Shown here: positions 48,526-60,171 of the stretch, one piece after another
How the letters are laid out: each line of letters starts with the position of its first letter
How positions within the stretch are numbered: position 1 is the stretch's first letter
DNA from: Rhizomucor pusillus
Taxonomy: Eukaryota > Mucoromycota > Mucoromycetes > Mucorales > Lichtheimiaceae
Direction: 5' to 3'
NCBI GenBank assembly: GCA_900175165.2
Contig: FWWN02000681.1
Location: 1 to 64,000 of the forward strand
Length of the DNA: 64,000 bases
The notes under the pieces: model-generated
Databases searched by the model: none
Seen by the model: the letters and a program-made list of their open reading frames with translations, nothing else
What the model was told of the DNA's origin: nothing
Program-made: the position numbers and the translations under genes

Positions 48526-49692
48526 TCAATCGATAATGTTGTTGTACTCTGGGTCGCATTCAATCTGGACGCTCTTGATATGCGAAGAAATTACATCATG
48601 TTGCGTCCACTGTAGATACGGTATCAACACCTTCGCTCCATAGTTTGGTTTCAGGTTTGCCAACTTACGTCAATAGGTCCACGCGACCATTGAGCTGTTC
48701 CTGATTCAATGCTACCATCCCAAAGACCGATCTGGATGCGTCTGCAAATACGTTCCATCAGTATATGCGCTGATAAGAGCTATCTGACGTAGTATATGCG
48801 CTACTTACGATGGCTCTGAAGGATACTTGCAGAGACCGCTTGCATCACAGGTATCTTTCTTCCAGGTGGTACGGACAACATTGCCATCGACAGACCATTC
48901 GATTCGCTCAGGATTCCTGGTGCCGTTGCAATCAAATTAGACACAGATGAGCATATTTCCGACTATTACAGCAGAGTCCTAACCAGTCGATGGAGTATGT
49001 ATGGTAATCATCAAACACGGCAGGTCCGCTTATTTCGTGGTATCCACCATTCACTGTGTACAAGATATTGTGACCATAGAAGTAGTTGCTTTGAACGTGG
49101 TTTGGATCACCTATCAACCAACGAACGTCAACAAACAAACAAACAAACAAACAAACAAATAGCAGTAAGAGGTTCATGCGCTCGTCCTTTTTGCTCACCT
49201 CCCAGTAGTTCAACATCAATTTCGTCGCCGCCATCTGCCAGCAGAATGACTGCAGTAATGGCGCCTCCCACCGGAGCTGACTTGAGTGTGGCGGAAAGTC
49301 GACCATAATGCATATAAGTAGAGGAGTTGAATGTTGGACCACGTCCTTCAAACTTGTTATATGGTAGATCTAAAATGTGTCCCTACTTACTATTGTTCTC
49401 TTGTTATGCATTAGATCATTTACTTACTGCTATTAGCATCATGCATTCTGATGTATTGAGTTGGAGGCACCAAATTCATTTGAATACCACCGTCGGTGAT
49501 GGTGTAAGTGTCCTGCGCCGTGTTCTCCGCAATCCAGCCAGCTGTAGATTGGGTAAAATCGGTATTGTAGTTACGGCAATCGGTTTTCTGGATCGATGGC
49601 TCTGCAGCCGCGCTCGTTTCGCCTGACGGTGCACCGTCCACAATTTGAACAATCGCAAGTGCACATACCACAAGCTTGACGAGGGCTTTCAT
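48526..49692 (-). CDS. secreted GH16 family glucanase/transglycosylase (CRH-like)
   Basis: Exons 49692-49428, 49369-49199, 49110-48984, 48916-48809, 48741-48669 and 48609-48526 give 275 residues. A signal peptide (MKALVKLVVCALAIVQIVDG) leads into a GH16 fold. The catalytic E-x-D-x-E motif is DEIDVELLGG, preceded by the substrate strand GRLSATLKSAPVGGAI. Later blocks are FDDYHTYSIDWN, RIEWSVDGNVVRTT and RIQIGLWDGS. The DEIDVE form is that of fungal wall transglycosylases of the Crh type, which link chitin to glucan; activity on another beta-glucan is possible. The frame ends soon after the fold, with no Ser-rich tail or GPI signal seen. An ATG three codons upstream (49701) is equally possible. 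Confidence 0.9.
49131..49160. repeat. (CAAA)n microsatellite in GH16 intron 2
   Basis: About seven tandem CAAA units, inside the second intron of the GH16 gene. Confidence 0.85.
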
Positions 49693-49900
49693 TGTTCCCA
49701 TTGACAATGTACAATATGGATGATAATATGTGGTAAATAAAAAACAAGGTGTCATTTTTGTGTTACAAGCAAAGTTTAGCCTTATATACTTGGCAGGGTC
49801 GTGTTCGCCGATATTTGTTTTTAGGGTCGTTTGAGGAAAAAGTTAACACCCGGGAAAAATTAGTATGTTTATTGAACTAGTAAACATACATTGGTATGCA

Positions 49901-51988
49901 TCATCTGGGAACAGCTGTAAAAAATGAAGTAATGCTCTTGCTGCCCGTCGCTGCTGCCAAAGATGACTTGCTGGTTTTCGGTTTTTTAGCAGACTTGCCC
50001 TACAAAGTATTATTAAAATATTTATAAAGATTCCAAATGATCTATTACGTACACTGCGATGCTGCTCCATTATTTTGATGGCCTTCTTAAGAGCTGTAGG
50101 AATGGGTGCATCCTTTAACTCATCAGCGTCGATCCATTTCGTGGTTTCAGAAAGGACACAGGTATCAGCTATTGACGTAGAAACCTGTATCCACTCCAGA
50201 TGATAAACTTTACGAATGTGAGAGAATAAATGAACGACGTTCCCTAGATCTTTGCGAATGATTGCACTCGGCTCATCGTTTTCGATTATTAATCCAAATT
50301 TCTCCTTTAGAAAGGATGACGCTCTTGCTTTGCGTTCTTCGTATGTAGAATCCTGATTTTCGAGCTCCATACATGGAAATTCCCAGAGACCTGCCAGTAA
50401 ACCTTTGGAAATAAATGATATCACTTTACATTTTTGTTCACCACACTCAACTGCTGCTGCTTGCTTACCAGTCTCAGGTCGCTTGGACAACAGAAACTTA
50501 GAGCCTTTCTCTCTTACACACTCAACTATATATGTTGCACAATCTATGAAAATAGATAGTTAAGCACGTATATTTGTTTCCAACTCGTGCTTCTCTACCT
50601 TCTTCTCGAGGTTTCTTCTTTTCGGGTTTAAATGGGTATCTATCATGATGATGAGCACTTATCAAACGTGCGAGTGCAATTAGCTGTACCTGGTAACAGT
50701 GTAGTCATCGTCGCTGAGTGGAGATTGTAGTTGTGGGCAATATTTACAAGCTGATGAAATTAGTTAATCTGTCAAACAGTTAACAAGGATATCCGCATTG
50801 TAGCTTACTGTGATCTACACTACGTCGCCGTTTCTTGCTATTGTTCACGAATTTTTCAGATTTCATTCGTAAATGCGTCTCCAGTTGCTTCACAGCATGG
50901 CAGTACTCTTTTACAGGGCATATATCACAGGAAGGTTTTTGAGGTGTGCATATACGAGCTCCCAGCTCCATCAGAGCTTGATTGAAGTCGCCAGGCTTTT
51001 CTTCGGAAACGATGCTCGTCGCAATATCCCTTTGATATAAAGAATGTGAGGAACATCCCTGTACTTTAGAAGGATGCATATACATACCAAAATAGCTGCA
51101 CAGTACTGGCCTTCTTTGGATCAGCACCTATAGCTCGCATGCGTGCAATAACTCGTATAACATTTCCATCTACGACAGGCGTCTTTTCATTGAATACTAT
51201 CGATGCAATCGCGCCTGCAGTATATCTCCCAACTCCTGGTATCTGCTGTTCCAAATCTTTTGCATTATTGGGTAATTGCCCTGAAAGCTCCTTCACAATC
51301 TTCTGAGCTCCTTCCCATAGTCTTCGAGCTCGAGAATAATATCCCAAACCAGCCCAGAGTGTATTGACTTGCTGTCGAGGTATTTTTGGTAAATGTAAAT
51401 TGCTAAGTCCATAAGTAAACAGCCGTACCTCTATATCAGCATTGGCAAGATCATGAATCGTCGGGAACACCTCCATCCATCGATTGTAATAATCGATAAC
51501 CGTAGCCACTTGTGTCTGATTAACTGTGTTTAAATAATGTAAACTTTGCATGCCTATTTTGTGAACCCCTGTACCTGTTGCAGCATGATTTCGCTAACCC
51601 AGACTGAGCCAATTACAGAGTCAGTCCATCAATAATGCAAGAAGATTCGACCCATTGTTATTATTCTACCTTCGTATGCGCGTTGACTTAGAGCCTAATT
51701 ATTGCGTTGTTAGCCACATGCTTCTCCATAAAGACGAAGGATGCTGCGCACCTCGCGATCGAGATCAGTTCTTGTTGGTTTCCTCCAAGGCATATTTGTT
51801 CGCTTGTCGCGATCATACCATGCCAGCAGCGCCGATTGGAAACCTTTTTTCTCTGTTTCTGCGAAGTCATGGTAAGAGGTGTCGTGACATAGCATTCCAC
51901 TTGAAACGCATTCTTCAACGTCAATGTTGCTGACTTCTGGCGCCATGTCGTGCTCGCAACTGACGGTCTGCTGGATATTCCGCTCCAT
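49901..51988 (-). CDS. MYH1: A/G-specific adenine DNA glycosylase (MutY)
   Basis: Removes adenine mispaired with 8-oxoguanine. Eleven exons: 51988-51752, 51694-51670, 51603-51575, 51515-51429, 51371-51088, 51029-50809, 50750-50690, 50639-50599, 50543-50469, 50402-50053 and 49999-49901; 502 residues. Family marks are [33 protein letters not shown] spread over four exons (two only 25 and 29 nt), the helix-hairpin-helix [13 protein letters not shown], the catalytic Asp in [13 protein letters not shown], and the iron-sulphur ligands [17 protein letters not shown] (C-x6-C-x2-C-x5-C). The NUDIX-like C-domain follows ([20 protein letters not shown]). The end [12 protein letters not shown] resembles a PCNA-binding box. 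The 5' ends of this gene and the UTP16-like gene are 56 bases apart. Confidence 0.95.
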
Positions 51989-52044
51989 TTTTGGTATTTC
52001 TGTGGCAAGCCACCAACAGGGAACATGCATTTGATCTTTCCATT

Positions 52045-52858
52045 ATGCCCAAAAAGATATTCCAGGAAGACGAGGAAATAGTAATCGAAGAAGACATCAA
52101 GCCAGCAGCTGCTCCAAAGGCTACGTCCGATTCCGAGGACGATTCTGATGATGAAGCGCCAGAAGCATTCACATCTAGCAGTGCAAAGGAAGCTGCTTTA
52201 ATGGAGGAGAAAGCACAGCGTGCAGCCGCTGCACAGTATGTGACAGGAGTATAGCAATGATTCACGCATCGCAAGACTCATGTGGATATACAGATTAGCA
52301 CAGCAAGAAAAAGACAAGAGACGGCGTCGCGATCAAATATTAAAGGAGCAAAAGCAGGATAGCAAACGACAGAGAAAGCAGGAACTTGAACGGAAACGTA
52401 AACGTGCAGAGGAACAGGAGAAGCCAGAAAATGACGAGGAACAGAGCGAGCAGCAGAATTCTGACGTAAACGGACAAACAGCGGATAACGATTCCGGCAA
52501 TCGACTTTTGCCGTCTGAACTGCTTGCGGAAGCATCAAAGGAGGAAGAAGCGAAGAAAAAACGAGTTCATCTGACAGCAGCAGACTTTGAACGGCTTGCA
52601 GCCGAGGAAGCGGCGGCCGAGGAAAAAGAGAAGCAGAAAAAGAAGAAGCAGAGGCTTGCCGGTGAAGGTCGCCAAGTTGGAGAATATACAGTTAAGGTCC
52701 TCAACAATAGACCACGAGCCGAGAGAGTAGAACGAAAGTTCCAAAGCTTTAGAGATGAAATTCTTGAACGTCAAGCAATACCACGTAGAGCTGCAATCAA
52801 TGTTGCAAGTGAATCACGGAAAGGCAAAGCTGGCTTCAAATTTCGACGCAATGACTAA
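52045..52858 (+). CDS. UTP16: Utp16/Bud21-like nucleolar protein
   Basis: Exons 52045-52235 and 52294-52858 encode 251 residues. It is a highly charged protein: an acidic N-terminus (EDEEIVIEEDIKP, SDSEDDSDDEAPEAF), then a long basic helical region (KEQKQDSKRQRKQELERKRK), the short conserved-looking LLPSELLAEAS, further Lys-rich helix and a C-terminus RKGKAGFKFRRND. This order matches Utp16/Bud21-type components of the small-subunit processome (U3 snoRNP) better than anything else I know, but low-complexity composition makes the call tentative. It is divergent from MutY and converges with RPN14, the stops being 31 bases apart. Confidence 0.65.
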
Positions 52859-52889
52859 TCCATCATACATGTATATCCATTTTGCATCC

Positions 52890-54819
52890 TCAGTAAATCT
52901 TTATGCTACCATCCCGTACACAGCATGCAAGTTTTTGTTGTCCGTTGCCTTGGGTGTTTGGTACAACTTTCACGTCATATATCGTCTCCAGCTCGTTTCC
53001 AGAATACTCGGCTGCGACAGCCAAACTTTCTGGCTTTTGAAGTACCTGCGCTAGTGCGTTGGTACGGTATAGACTGCCATCATCTACATGCATTCGTGAG
53101 CAATCCCTTTCCAAGTTAAGAAAATATTTGACGTACCTGATGAGACGAAAATTGCATTTTCACCGTTGTCGTCCAGTTTCAGTACCAGGCTGGTAATACC
53201 ATGCCCGGATCTTTGCCATTGTAAAATTGGCTCGCTAAACAGAAGTCAATTATACGTTCAAAATCCTTCAATCCACATGATTACCTTGTCTTATTCAACG
53301 TATACAATTTCACGACGCCTTTTGCGTTTCCAGCAACAATCAATTCATTTTCAGTATTGTATGCTAGCGCCGTAACAGGAACTCCATCGTCGTTTGATAT
53401 TGAGAATATCTTCTGCGCTTTAGCAATAGTTCCTCTCAAAACTTAACAGATCACGATACCTCTTGTTTCTTGCCAAGATGGACACCGCGCACACTTCCAT
53501 CATTCAGAGCAGTCAGTATCATTTTATCACCTGTTTCTACTTCACGCTCATCTGAAATATTGCTCAATCAATCAGTGTTATCCCACGTGCAGTAGCAACC
53601 AAGCTCTACCTAGAGTATCTACAGATGCTGGCTCGATATTGGCTGGCAGAGGTGCAAGCACGATTTTGTTTACTGGTACGTCGTATGCACAGACAGTGCA
53701 GATAGGCATGCCACTACCTAAAGGACTGATCAGCTGCAGTTCCATGGATTTTCAATTATATACATACCACAGTGCCATAAAATGATTTTTCCATCACGTG
53801 ATGATGCTAAGTAAATGATGAGTTCTTCGCGCTTCTAGAAAAATTGCAATCAAATCTACTTACAAATGACGTTTCTTCCACGAGAGATAATGTCGGTATC
53901 CGTGATAGCTAGAATAAATCTCATGAGCTTTCTTTCCAGATGACTCAATTACACATTGTTATACCAGATGTATGTCCCAGTAGAGTTACTGGATTACTAC
54001 CATCAATTGCAGACCAGATCTTCAGCTGGAAATCAGATGCTCCCGATAGCAGAACTATATATTATCGGAATAAGTTTCTCAGCTGTCAATGATTAAAATC
54101 GCTTCCAGAAACCTTGACTGCTTGGAAAATATTGAAGTGTTGTAATATCCCCAACATGTCCTTTGAGGACTAGCTAAAGTTATGGTTTAGCAAACCATGA
54201 TTTCCAGTGATCTTCCTTTATCAAAGGTACCTGTGTCTCGCCATCTCGTAAGCGACCGATGAATATTGATGATCCTTGTCCACATGCATACAATTCTCCA
54301 TTTGGGGATACATCCAATGCAGCTGCCTGGTAAGTAATTCAAAAATCTCAGTTGAAAATGTCACCGCAAAGAACATCTTTCATAACCTACAGCTTTCCCT
54401 TTAATCTTCACATATTCTGTCCGAGGACTAAACACAATCGCATTGTCGATATCGAGATCGCTGTAATGGATTTTGAAAGATCTCTGCATCATGTTAGAGC
54501 AAGCAGCCTCTTGAAGCAAGCCAAGTTTACCTACCGAATTTATCAATTGCACTGACAGGTTATCCTCTCCCTCGAGCGCTGCTGTGCGAAGTGAGGAACT
54601 CTTTTTAACTCTGACCGAGGTATGAAGGGACGAACAGCCTGAATAAAGGCAGCTTATGCACGTCAGTTCTTGCACTCATTCTGAATCAAAGGACGACTGA
54701 CCTGTCTTATATATGGACACCCAAAATTTGTCTTCTGGAAGCGCATTGCCTGCGACATCCCTGACTGCCTCATGCCAGTCAGGTTGGACGGAGATCTGTG
54801 GCAGGATCTTTAAAGTCAT
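52890..54819 (-). CDS. RPN14: WD40 proteasome assembly chaperone (Rpn14/PAAF1)
   Basis: Binds the Rpt ATPases during assembly of the 19S proteasome base. Thirteen exons: 54819-54702, 54638-54535, 54483-54391, 54326-54231, 54173-54113, 54054-53965, 53908-53864, 53806-53768, 53717-53610, 53551-53460, 53412-53285, 53234-53137 and 53083-52890; 421 residues. The PAAF1 pattern is clear: start QPDWHEAV, then VLKGHVGDITTLQYFPSSQ, VLLSGASDFQLKIWSA, GHTS, the signature DIISRGRNVISSSRDGKIIL, WHCGSG, and DEREVETGDKMIL. The C-terminal blade ends CCVRDGSIKIY. Several exons are 39-61 nt and only the spliced frame gives intact WD repeats. It shares an 81-bp gap with SRP68. Confidence 0.92.
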
Positions 54820-54900
54820 TTGTCGGAAGAGGTTGCAGGTTCTCGCAACTAAACTCGCCACTTTTCACTTGCAGCACTTCCGCACTTGAACATCTCGACC

Positions 54901-57063
54901 ATGGACGTCGACGATCCTGTCCAGGAACAACAATCCGCTTTGCCGCTATCAGCTCCAGGTAGTTTTCACAATATCTTGCGGAACACGATCAGTATTCTGA
55001 TGCAGCATTCATAGTCTGGGCGACAATCAATGATGCGCGTTTGACACATGGTCTCAGACATCAAGATTATCAACGCTACCGGTATGGAGTCTAGTGCTTC
55101 TGCAAACTTCATTGTATTTATACCTTTTCAATAGGGAGCATTGCACGCATCGTGTTCGTCGACTTCGTAAAACTTTGAACCTGACGCAGCCTAACAGCAA
55201 GAAACAGAACGTGCAGAAAGAATTACCAGAAAAGTTCAATGACCCACGCTATCTTTACCTTTGCGTATATGAAGTCGAACGTTCCTGGGCATACGCTATG
55301 GAGTTGAAACAGGAATCAACATCGACCATGAATATCCGGAAGAAGCATCATCTCATCAAGAGGTTGAAAAGGGCCAGCCAACACGCTGAAGCACTCTATC
55401 AGCTGTGCCAGAAGCAAGAAACGGACAACAAAACAAACTTGGAAATCAAGGTATGAGCAATATTTTCTCTGATAGATCTTTCTTTTTTGTGCTAATATTG
55501 ACATGCGTTTTTGTAAGGCATATTCGGCATTGATGAAAGGCTTCTGTCTGTTTGAACAGCAAGAATGGCAGCAAGCACTGGAGCACTTTGTCTCTGCCAG
55601 GTTTGAGTTTTCGATAAATGTTCGATGATATCTTAGATTATTAACTTTTGGGCAGAACTATCTACGATGGATTCGTAGCTTCGAGCAGCGAACCACAGGA
55701 CGAAGTGCTATATTCGTCGGCTGTTAACGACATAGATCCCAGCATTCGATTTTGCGCATACAAACTTCGTCTTGGTTCCGGAGGACAGCCGGATATCTCC
55801 AATGTGATCTCCAGCTTGAAGACTGATAATGCAGGAGAATTTGAGGAGATCGAGCGGCAATTGAGTGTACTTGACAAGGAAACTCGCAAGCAGAAGGCGA
55901 ATACTCTCGCGGAGACATCGTGGCGTGGCAGGAGACTTGTTGTCAGAAACGATGTTCTTGCTCAAGCTATTGTGAGAGCACAGGAATCATCAAACAAGGC
56001 CGATTCGAGCGCTTCGATTGAAATATTCGATCAGGTCTTGTCCGATTGGACAGATGCACGGAAGCTGCTCAGGAAAGCTATAAAACAAGAAAAGGAATTG
56101 CTGGCAAAGCTGGCCACATCAACGTTGCAAAAATCGCAAGAAGATTTGGATTGGCTTAATGCATTTGTGGCCTATAATCACGCCATGCGATATATCCAGC
56201 GCAATTTGAAGCTCGCAGATGGGCTTGGTAAACAAGGAGGAAAGCCACAAGAAATGATCAAATTGTATGACGGCATTCTGGAGGTATGTTTCTCTTACAG
56301 TGGGAAGATAACATATGCTTACGAATCCTGCAGAATATCGAGTCTCTGAGAGACATTGTTATATCCAAGGATGAGGAAGGAATCTTTGAGTGGGAACTGG
56401 ATGTCCTAGAGCAATTCTACCGCGGTTACAGGTGTGCAACTAGATATTGGAATCTTGATTGACTGATAGTTTGCTGAAATTCTATCTTTCTAGATGCCTG
56501 TATGTGGCAAAGGCGTACTCTGACTTACATCGAACTCCGGAAGCCGTTGCACTTTACCAGCTTGCGCAAACATATGCAGTACGAACGAAACAATTGATAC
56601 AAAGCGGTCAGTTCGACGAAAGCGCTGTTATAAAGATAACAGACGCCGATGTATCCGCTTTCGAGAATCAACTACGTGTTGGCTCTTTGAAAGCAAGAGC
56701 ATCTTGGTATCTCGCAAACGGCCAGCGTGAGCAGGACCTTTCAGAGCAAATGGAGGATTTGAAATTGGATTCCAAGGAAGTAGTAAGTTTATATACGGTG
56801 CCACAGCGAAGTGCAGGGATTGATTTTTTTTTTTTTGATGCGTTTAGGAGCCATTGATCAAGCGTCTGGATACTTATCCTGTAAACTTAACGAAGGATGG
56901 CTCGAAGGTGCCAAACTTGATCGACTTCCCTCCAACTTTCGAACCTGTTCCGTGCAAGCCGTTCTTTTATGATCTGGCTGCAAACCACATTCAATTTCCA
57001 AACGAATTATATGCCCGTGGAGGCATAATCCGGTGGTCTCTTCTCGAAGCTGTTTGGTTTTAG
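54901..57063 (+). CDS. SRP68: signal recognition particle subunit SRP68 (C-terminus frameshifted)
   Basis: A protein of the SRP that binds the 7SL RNA S-domain with SRP72. Exons 54901-54958, 55015-55081, 55135-55450, 55518-55600, 55656-56283, 56334-56431, 56494-56782 and 56848-57063; 584 residues. Seen are the N-terminal RNA-binding helices (HGLRHQDYQRYREHC, RRLRKTLNLTQ, RYLYLCVYEVERSWAYAMEL, KKHHLIKRLKRA), the TPR-like middle and the conserved end PVPCKPFFYDLAANHIQFPN. After ELYARGG the frame reads IIRWSLLEAVWF and stops at 57063. Shifting by one base at 57021-57029 gives SGGLFSKLFGFSK and stop at 57070, which matches the usual SRP68 C-terminus (human SGLTGYIKGIFGF). So one extra base is likely present, real or a sequencing error. 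Confidence 0.93.
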
Positions 57064-57272
57064 CAAATAAACTCAATTACTCTTATATTATAGACTCGCT
57101 CAGTTATATTTTGGCGCTGATATTCTTACTCATCCTAGTTTTATTACAGGTTGTTGGCTGTGCTGTATTACAAGTTTCCATCACTGCAAGTGTACAATTA
57201 TACAATTATCGATTATTCGATTTTCTTTTCGTCCGTGCTTCTTCCAAAGTTAAAGTACTGTTGCATTTTCCG

Positions 57273-59137
57273 TTAGCAAAAGTTGTTGGATGCTACTAGA
57301 GTGATATGTACCTTTTCGCGGAATAAGTAATGGCCTGGCGTCCGCTCAGCTTCTTTAGCACTGATTGCTATACCATCCTTCCACTCAGCAACCTTCTCCA
57401 TAGTAATCAATCGACGAGCCCATTGCCCAAAGTTTTGTTCGCTATTCGAGATAAGCTTCATACATGGGTGTTGGGGTACATCTGACGCGTCGTATCTTTT
57501 TCGACAATAACAGGTTAGTTTATACTTCTGTGCATTTGCTTTTTCATCCGCTTACTCTTCTGTTACTGTTGGAAGCCAGTACACCAAACGCCCTCCTAAT
57601 CTAAGATGGGTTGCTGAAAAGTTTAACAGGTCAACCAGCACTTCGGACATCTCGTAGGGTTTTGTCGGTGGGTAATAATCCTCTCGGCTATGTAGCCATG
57701 TAAGCAAGTACAAGCATTTCAGTCACATTTTTGTATCTTACGTATGCATTGGTTTGCCTTCATAGGTACGCGGAGATGGTGAAAAAGGCACTTTGGAATC
57801 TTCCTTTCTTCCCAGCCTTTTCGCACCAGCACGGACACCGTATGGCGCTAATACCTTCATCGTCAGCTTTTATAAATAACATATCCGATCATTTACCACT
57901 TACGATCTAAAGTTAAGTTATATTAGCAACAATAGCTCGCGTTGTTGACTTATTGGTTGAATATTCACCTGTTACGATAGCATCCAGCCATCCTTCCACT
58001 CGCCATGGATGATGGCATATATCAAAAACGAGTGAGTCCAGTACCTTGCCTTGCAACTGATATTGTTCTACGTTTGATTTCACGCTTGCGCCTTCTTTGC
58101 CTCGGATTTGGCGACCATCAATATCGGATCCCAGCGTGTATGCACCGAAATGGGCGCAAGTAAAGAGGAAACTTCCAGTGCCGACGAAAGGATCGTAAAC
58201 TAGTTTTCCAGGTGCAGCCTTGGCTTGATTGGCCATTATAAGGGAAAGCTCGGCATCCATAGATGTAGTACCCAGGTATTTCCGTTTCTTGAGATTGTAT
58301 TTTGATACAAGGTCTCGACTACCAGATGCAACCTTTTCGAAAAACTCGGATCAATGCCGACGTATTCATAGATCCAGAGATCAAGTGCTTACCACTCTTC
58401 CCATGTAAATCCACTCCCGCTGTGGTGTCTCCTTGCCCGGAGAACCAGCCTTGTAGTCTTCCAGGACAGTAAACTGGACATCCGGGTTTTTCATTTCGAT
58501 AGGACCCTTAAATCCCAAATATGCAAACGAGTTAATGACAGCCAACTGATCCTCTCTCTGCACGGTAGAGTTGAATGCCGCCACTTTGAATTTGAAGGAA
58601 ACTGTCATGTATTCTTCCTATTAGAGATTGTGTCAATTTCTCTTTCCAAAAATGATCCTTCTTTTGGTAATCACATACCCAACGTTGAGGGTTCTCCTTG
58701 ACCTTTTGATGGACAACATCATATGTCGGTCCTTCTCCCCATAGTTCATAGATTTTCCTAATAATGGCGCGTTAGGCTAAGCCATACCAGCGCTCGTGCA
58801 AGTAGATCGCCTCACTTGATCAAGATGGCCCGTTTGACAAGTTTGCGTGCATCAGCGTCAGACTCAAGCTCAACCTTGAGGAATGGTTTCTGGAAACCAA
58901 AGTTATTTCAAGTCGTCTAATAATTTGAAATGTGAGAGACGTACGTCTAGTCTATAGCCGTCTATGTTCGTATATTGAAATGGGACTTTTTCCAGATCGG
59001 CCAACGATTCAAACTCGGGCAGTCTGAACTCCTCATGAAACTAAAAGTGCCAAAGTACGCACGTTGAGTAATAGTATTATAAAAGTTTATTCGGTCATTG
59101 TGAGCACCTGTGCAAACTGGATCAAGTATGTCGGCAT
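57273..59137 (-). CDS. TRM11: tRNA (guanine10-N2)-methyltransferase catalytic subunit
   Basis: Methylates G10 of tRNAs with its partner Trm112. Exons: 59137-59108, 59040-58945, 58889-58816, 58757-58679, 58617-58393, 58332-57969, 57906-57904, 57847-57742, 57687-57556 and 57495-57273; 443 residues. The N-terminus MPTYLIQFAQFHEEFRLPEF and the THUMP-like middle lead to the Rossmann core: DAELSLIMANQA, VYDPFVGTGSFL, GSDIDGRQIRG. The catalytic DPPYGVRAGAKRL is complete only if a 3-nt exon ATC (57906-57904) is included; it has a good acceptor (TTAACTTTAG) and donor (GTAAGT). Skipping it gives TAPYG and loses the Asp. The stop 57273 may be replaced by a short extra exon. The ATG is 41 bases from the SND2 stop upstream on the same strand. 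Confidence 0.94.
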
Positions 59138-59178
59138 CGTTGGAAAGAATAAAAAGAAAACGGGGCACAAAAAACCCG

Positions 59179-59943
59179 CTAGCGTACGTATTTGACTTGC
59201 GCTCTGTTGCCTCGCTTTTCGAGCTTTGCTTGTCTCTTAGACTTGCTTCCTGAGGCTTCGGCACCCATACCTTGGCCTGCGTTGGCTGCCCTGAGATACT
59301 GCATTGCCATCGGTCCAATTTTGTATACTGCGTAAGCCGGTATCTAGTACACAAATAAGTGTTCATCTCCAGCCCACAATTGATTTTATAATTCTCATAC
59401 CACCAAGTATGTGTACCAAAACTTGGAGGATACAAAAGCTGTCATGCACTGCACAAACCAGGTGATATAAATAATATCAAACATGTAGCTAAAGCCATTC
59501 CGTAAGAATCGACATGAATGCAATGCTTTTCATATACAACAGATTCTTACGCTGTCAAGCCTTCCGCGTTCAAATCCTCTCCACTCGTAATAAGTGCTCC
59601 CGCAGCATCGTAACGGGGCCTGCCCGACTGCTCAAGTATACTGTACAAGAATAGAGATACACCCGAAGAGAGAATGTAAAGTACAAGTTGAGACGTATAG
59701 AATGTCTGCCAGTGATATATAATACGCCATGCAAAGTACAAAATCTATTTGAATTCGATTAGATCGTGTCACGGCCCAAATGGCGAACTGCTTGTCCTAA
59801 CATACATGTACAATCGCGAACCCTTTCCGCAAGTTTTCGAGAGTCCGAGTGTTTGCAGCAGCTACTTTCTTCGAGGAAGCGTTGGCCTAAGGCAGGATAT
59901 GTGTCAGCTTTGCCATAAGATGATGATTAGGGCGTCGTACCAT
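59179..59943 (-). CDS. SND2: SRP-independent ER targeting protein Snd2/TMEM208
   Basis: An ER membrane protein that helps tail-end and central-anchor proteins into the ER. Exons 59943-59941, 59886-59806, 59744-59551, 59488-59401 and 59343-59179 encode 176 residues, the usual length. Seen are N-terminal ANASSKKVAAANTRTLENL, membrane spans (GFAIVHILYFAWRIIYHW, LVLYILSSGVSLFLY, IIYITWFVQCMTAFVSSKFW), the conserved SGEDLNAEGLTAYMFD and the C-terminal PMAMQYLRAANAG with a basic tail. Exon 2 is preceded in frame by a stop directly at the splice site (TTAG), and no other ATG lies before the conserved part. So the start must come from the one-codon exon ATG with donor GTACGA. Confidence 0.92.
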
Positions 59944-60171
59944 GAGGATCTAGTGAAAGGAGAACGCGGATACTCAATTGATAACGAATGCCCAGGCTGG
60001 CTTGCAATTCCATGTAAGGCAGTGGTCGTGATACAGTTTATCAACACTTGGAAAGACATTTACCAAAATAGCATATTGCGGTTGGTGTTTAATGACCTGC
60101 AAAAGTTTGCATATATATCACTATACAGTTAGATACGTCAATAGCTTTATTATTTTCATCTGTGAAATTTC

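Noticed and set aside
49128..49160. CRISPR- or satellite-like array
   Set aside because: Only a CAAA microsatellite inside an intron; there are no spaced repeats anywhere in the window.
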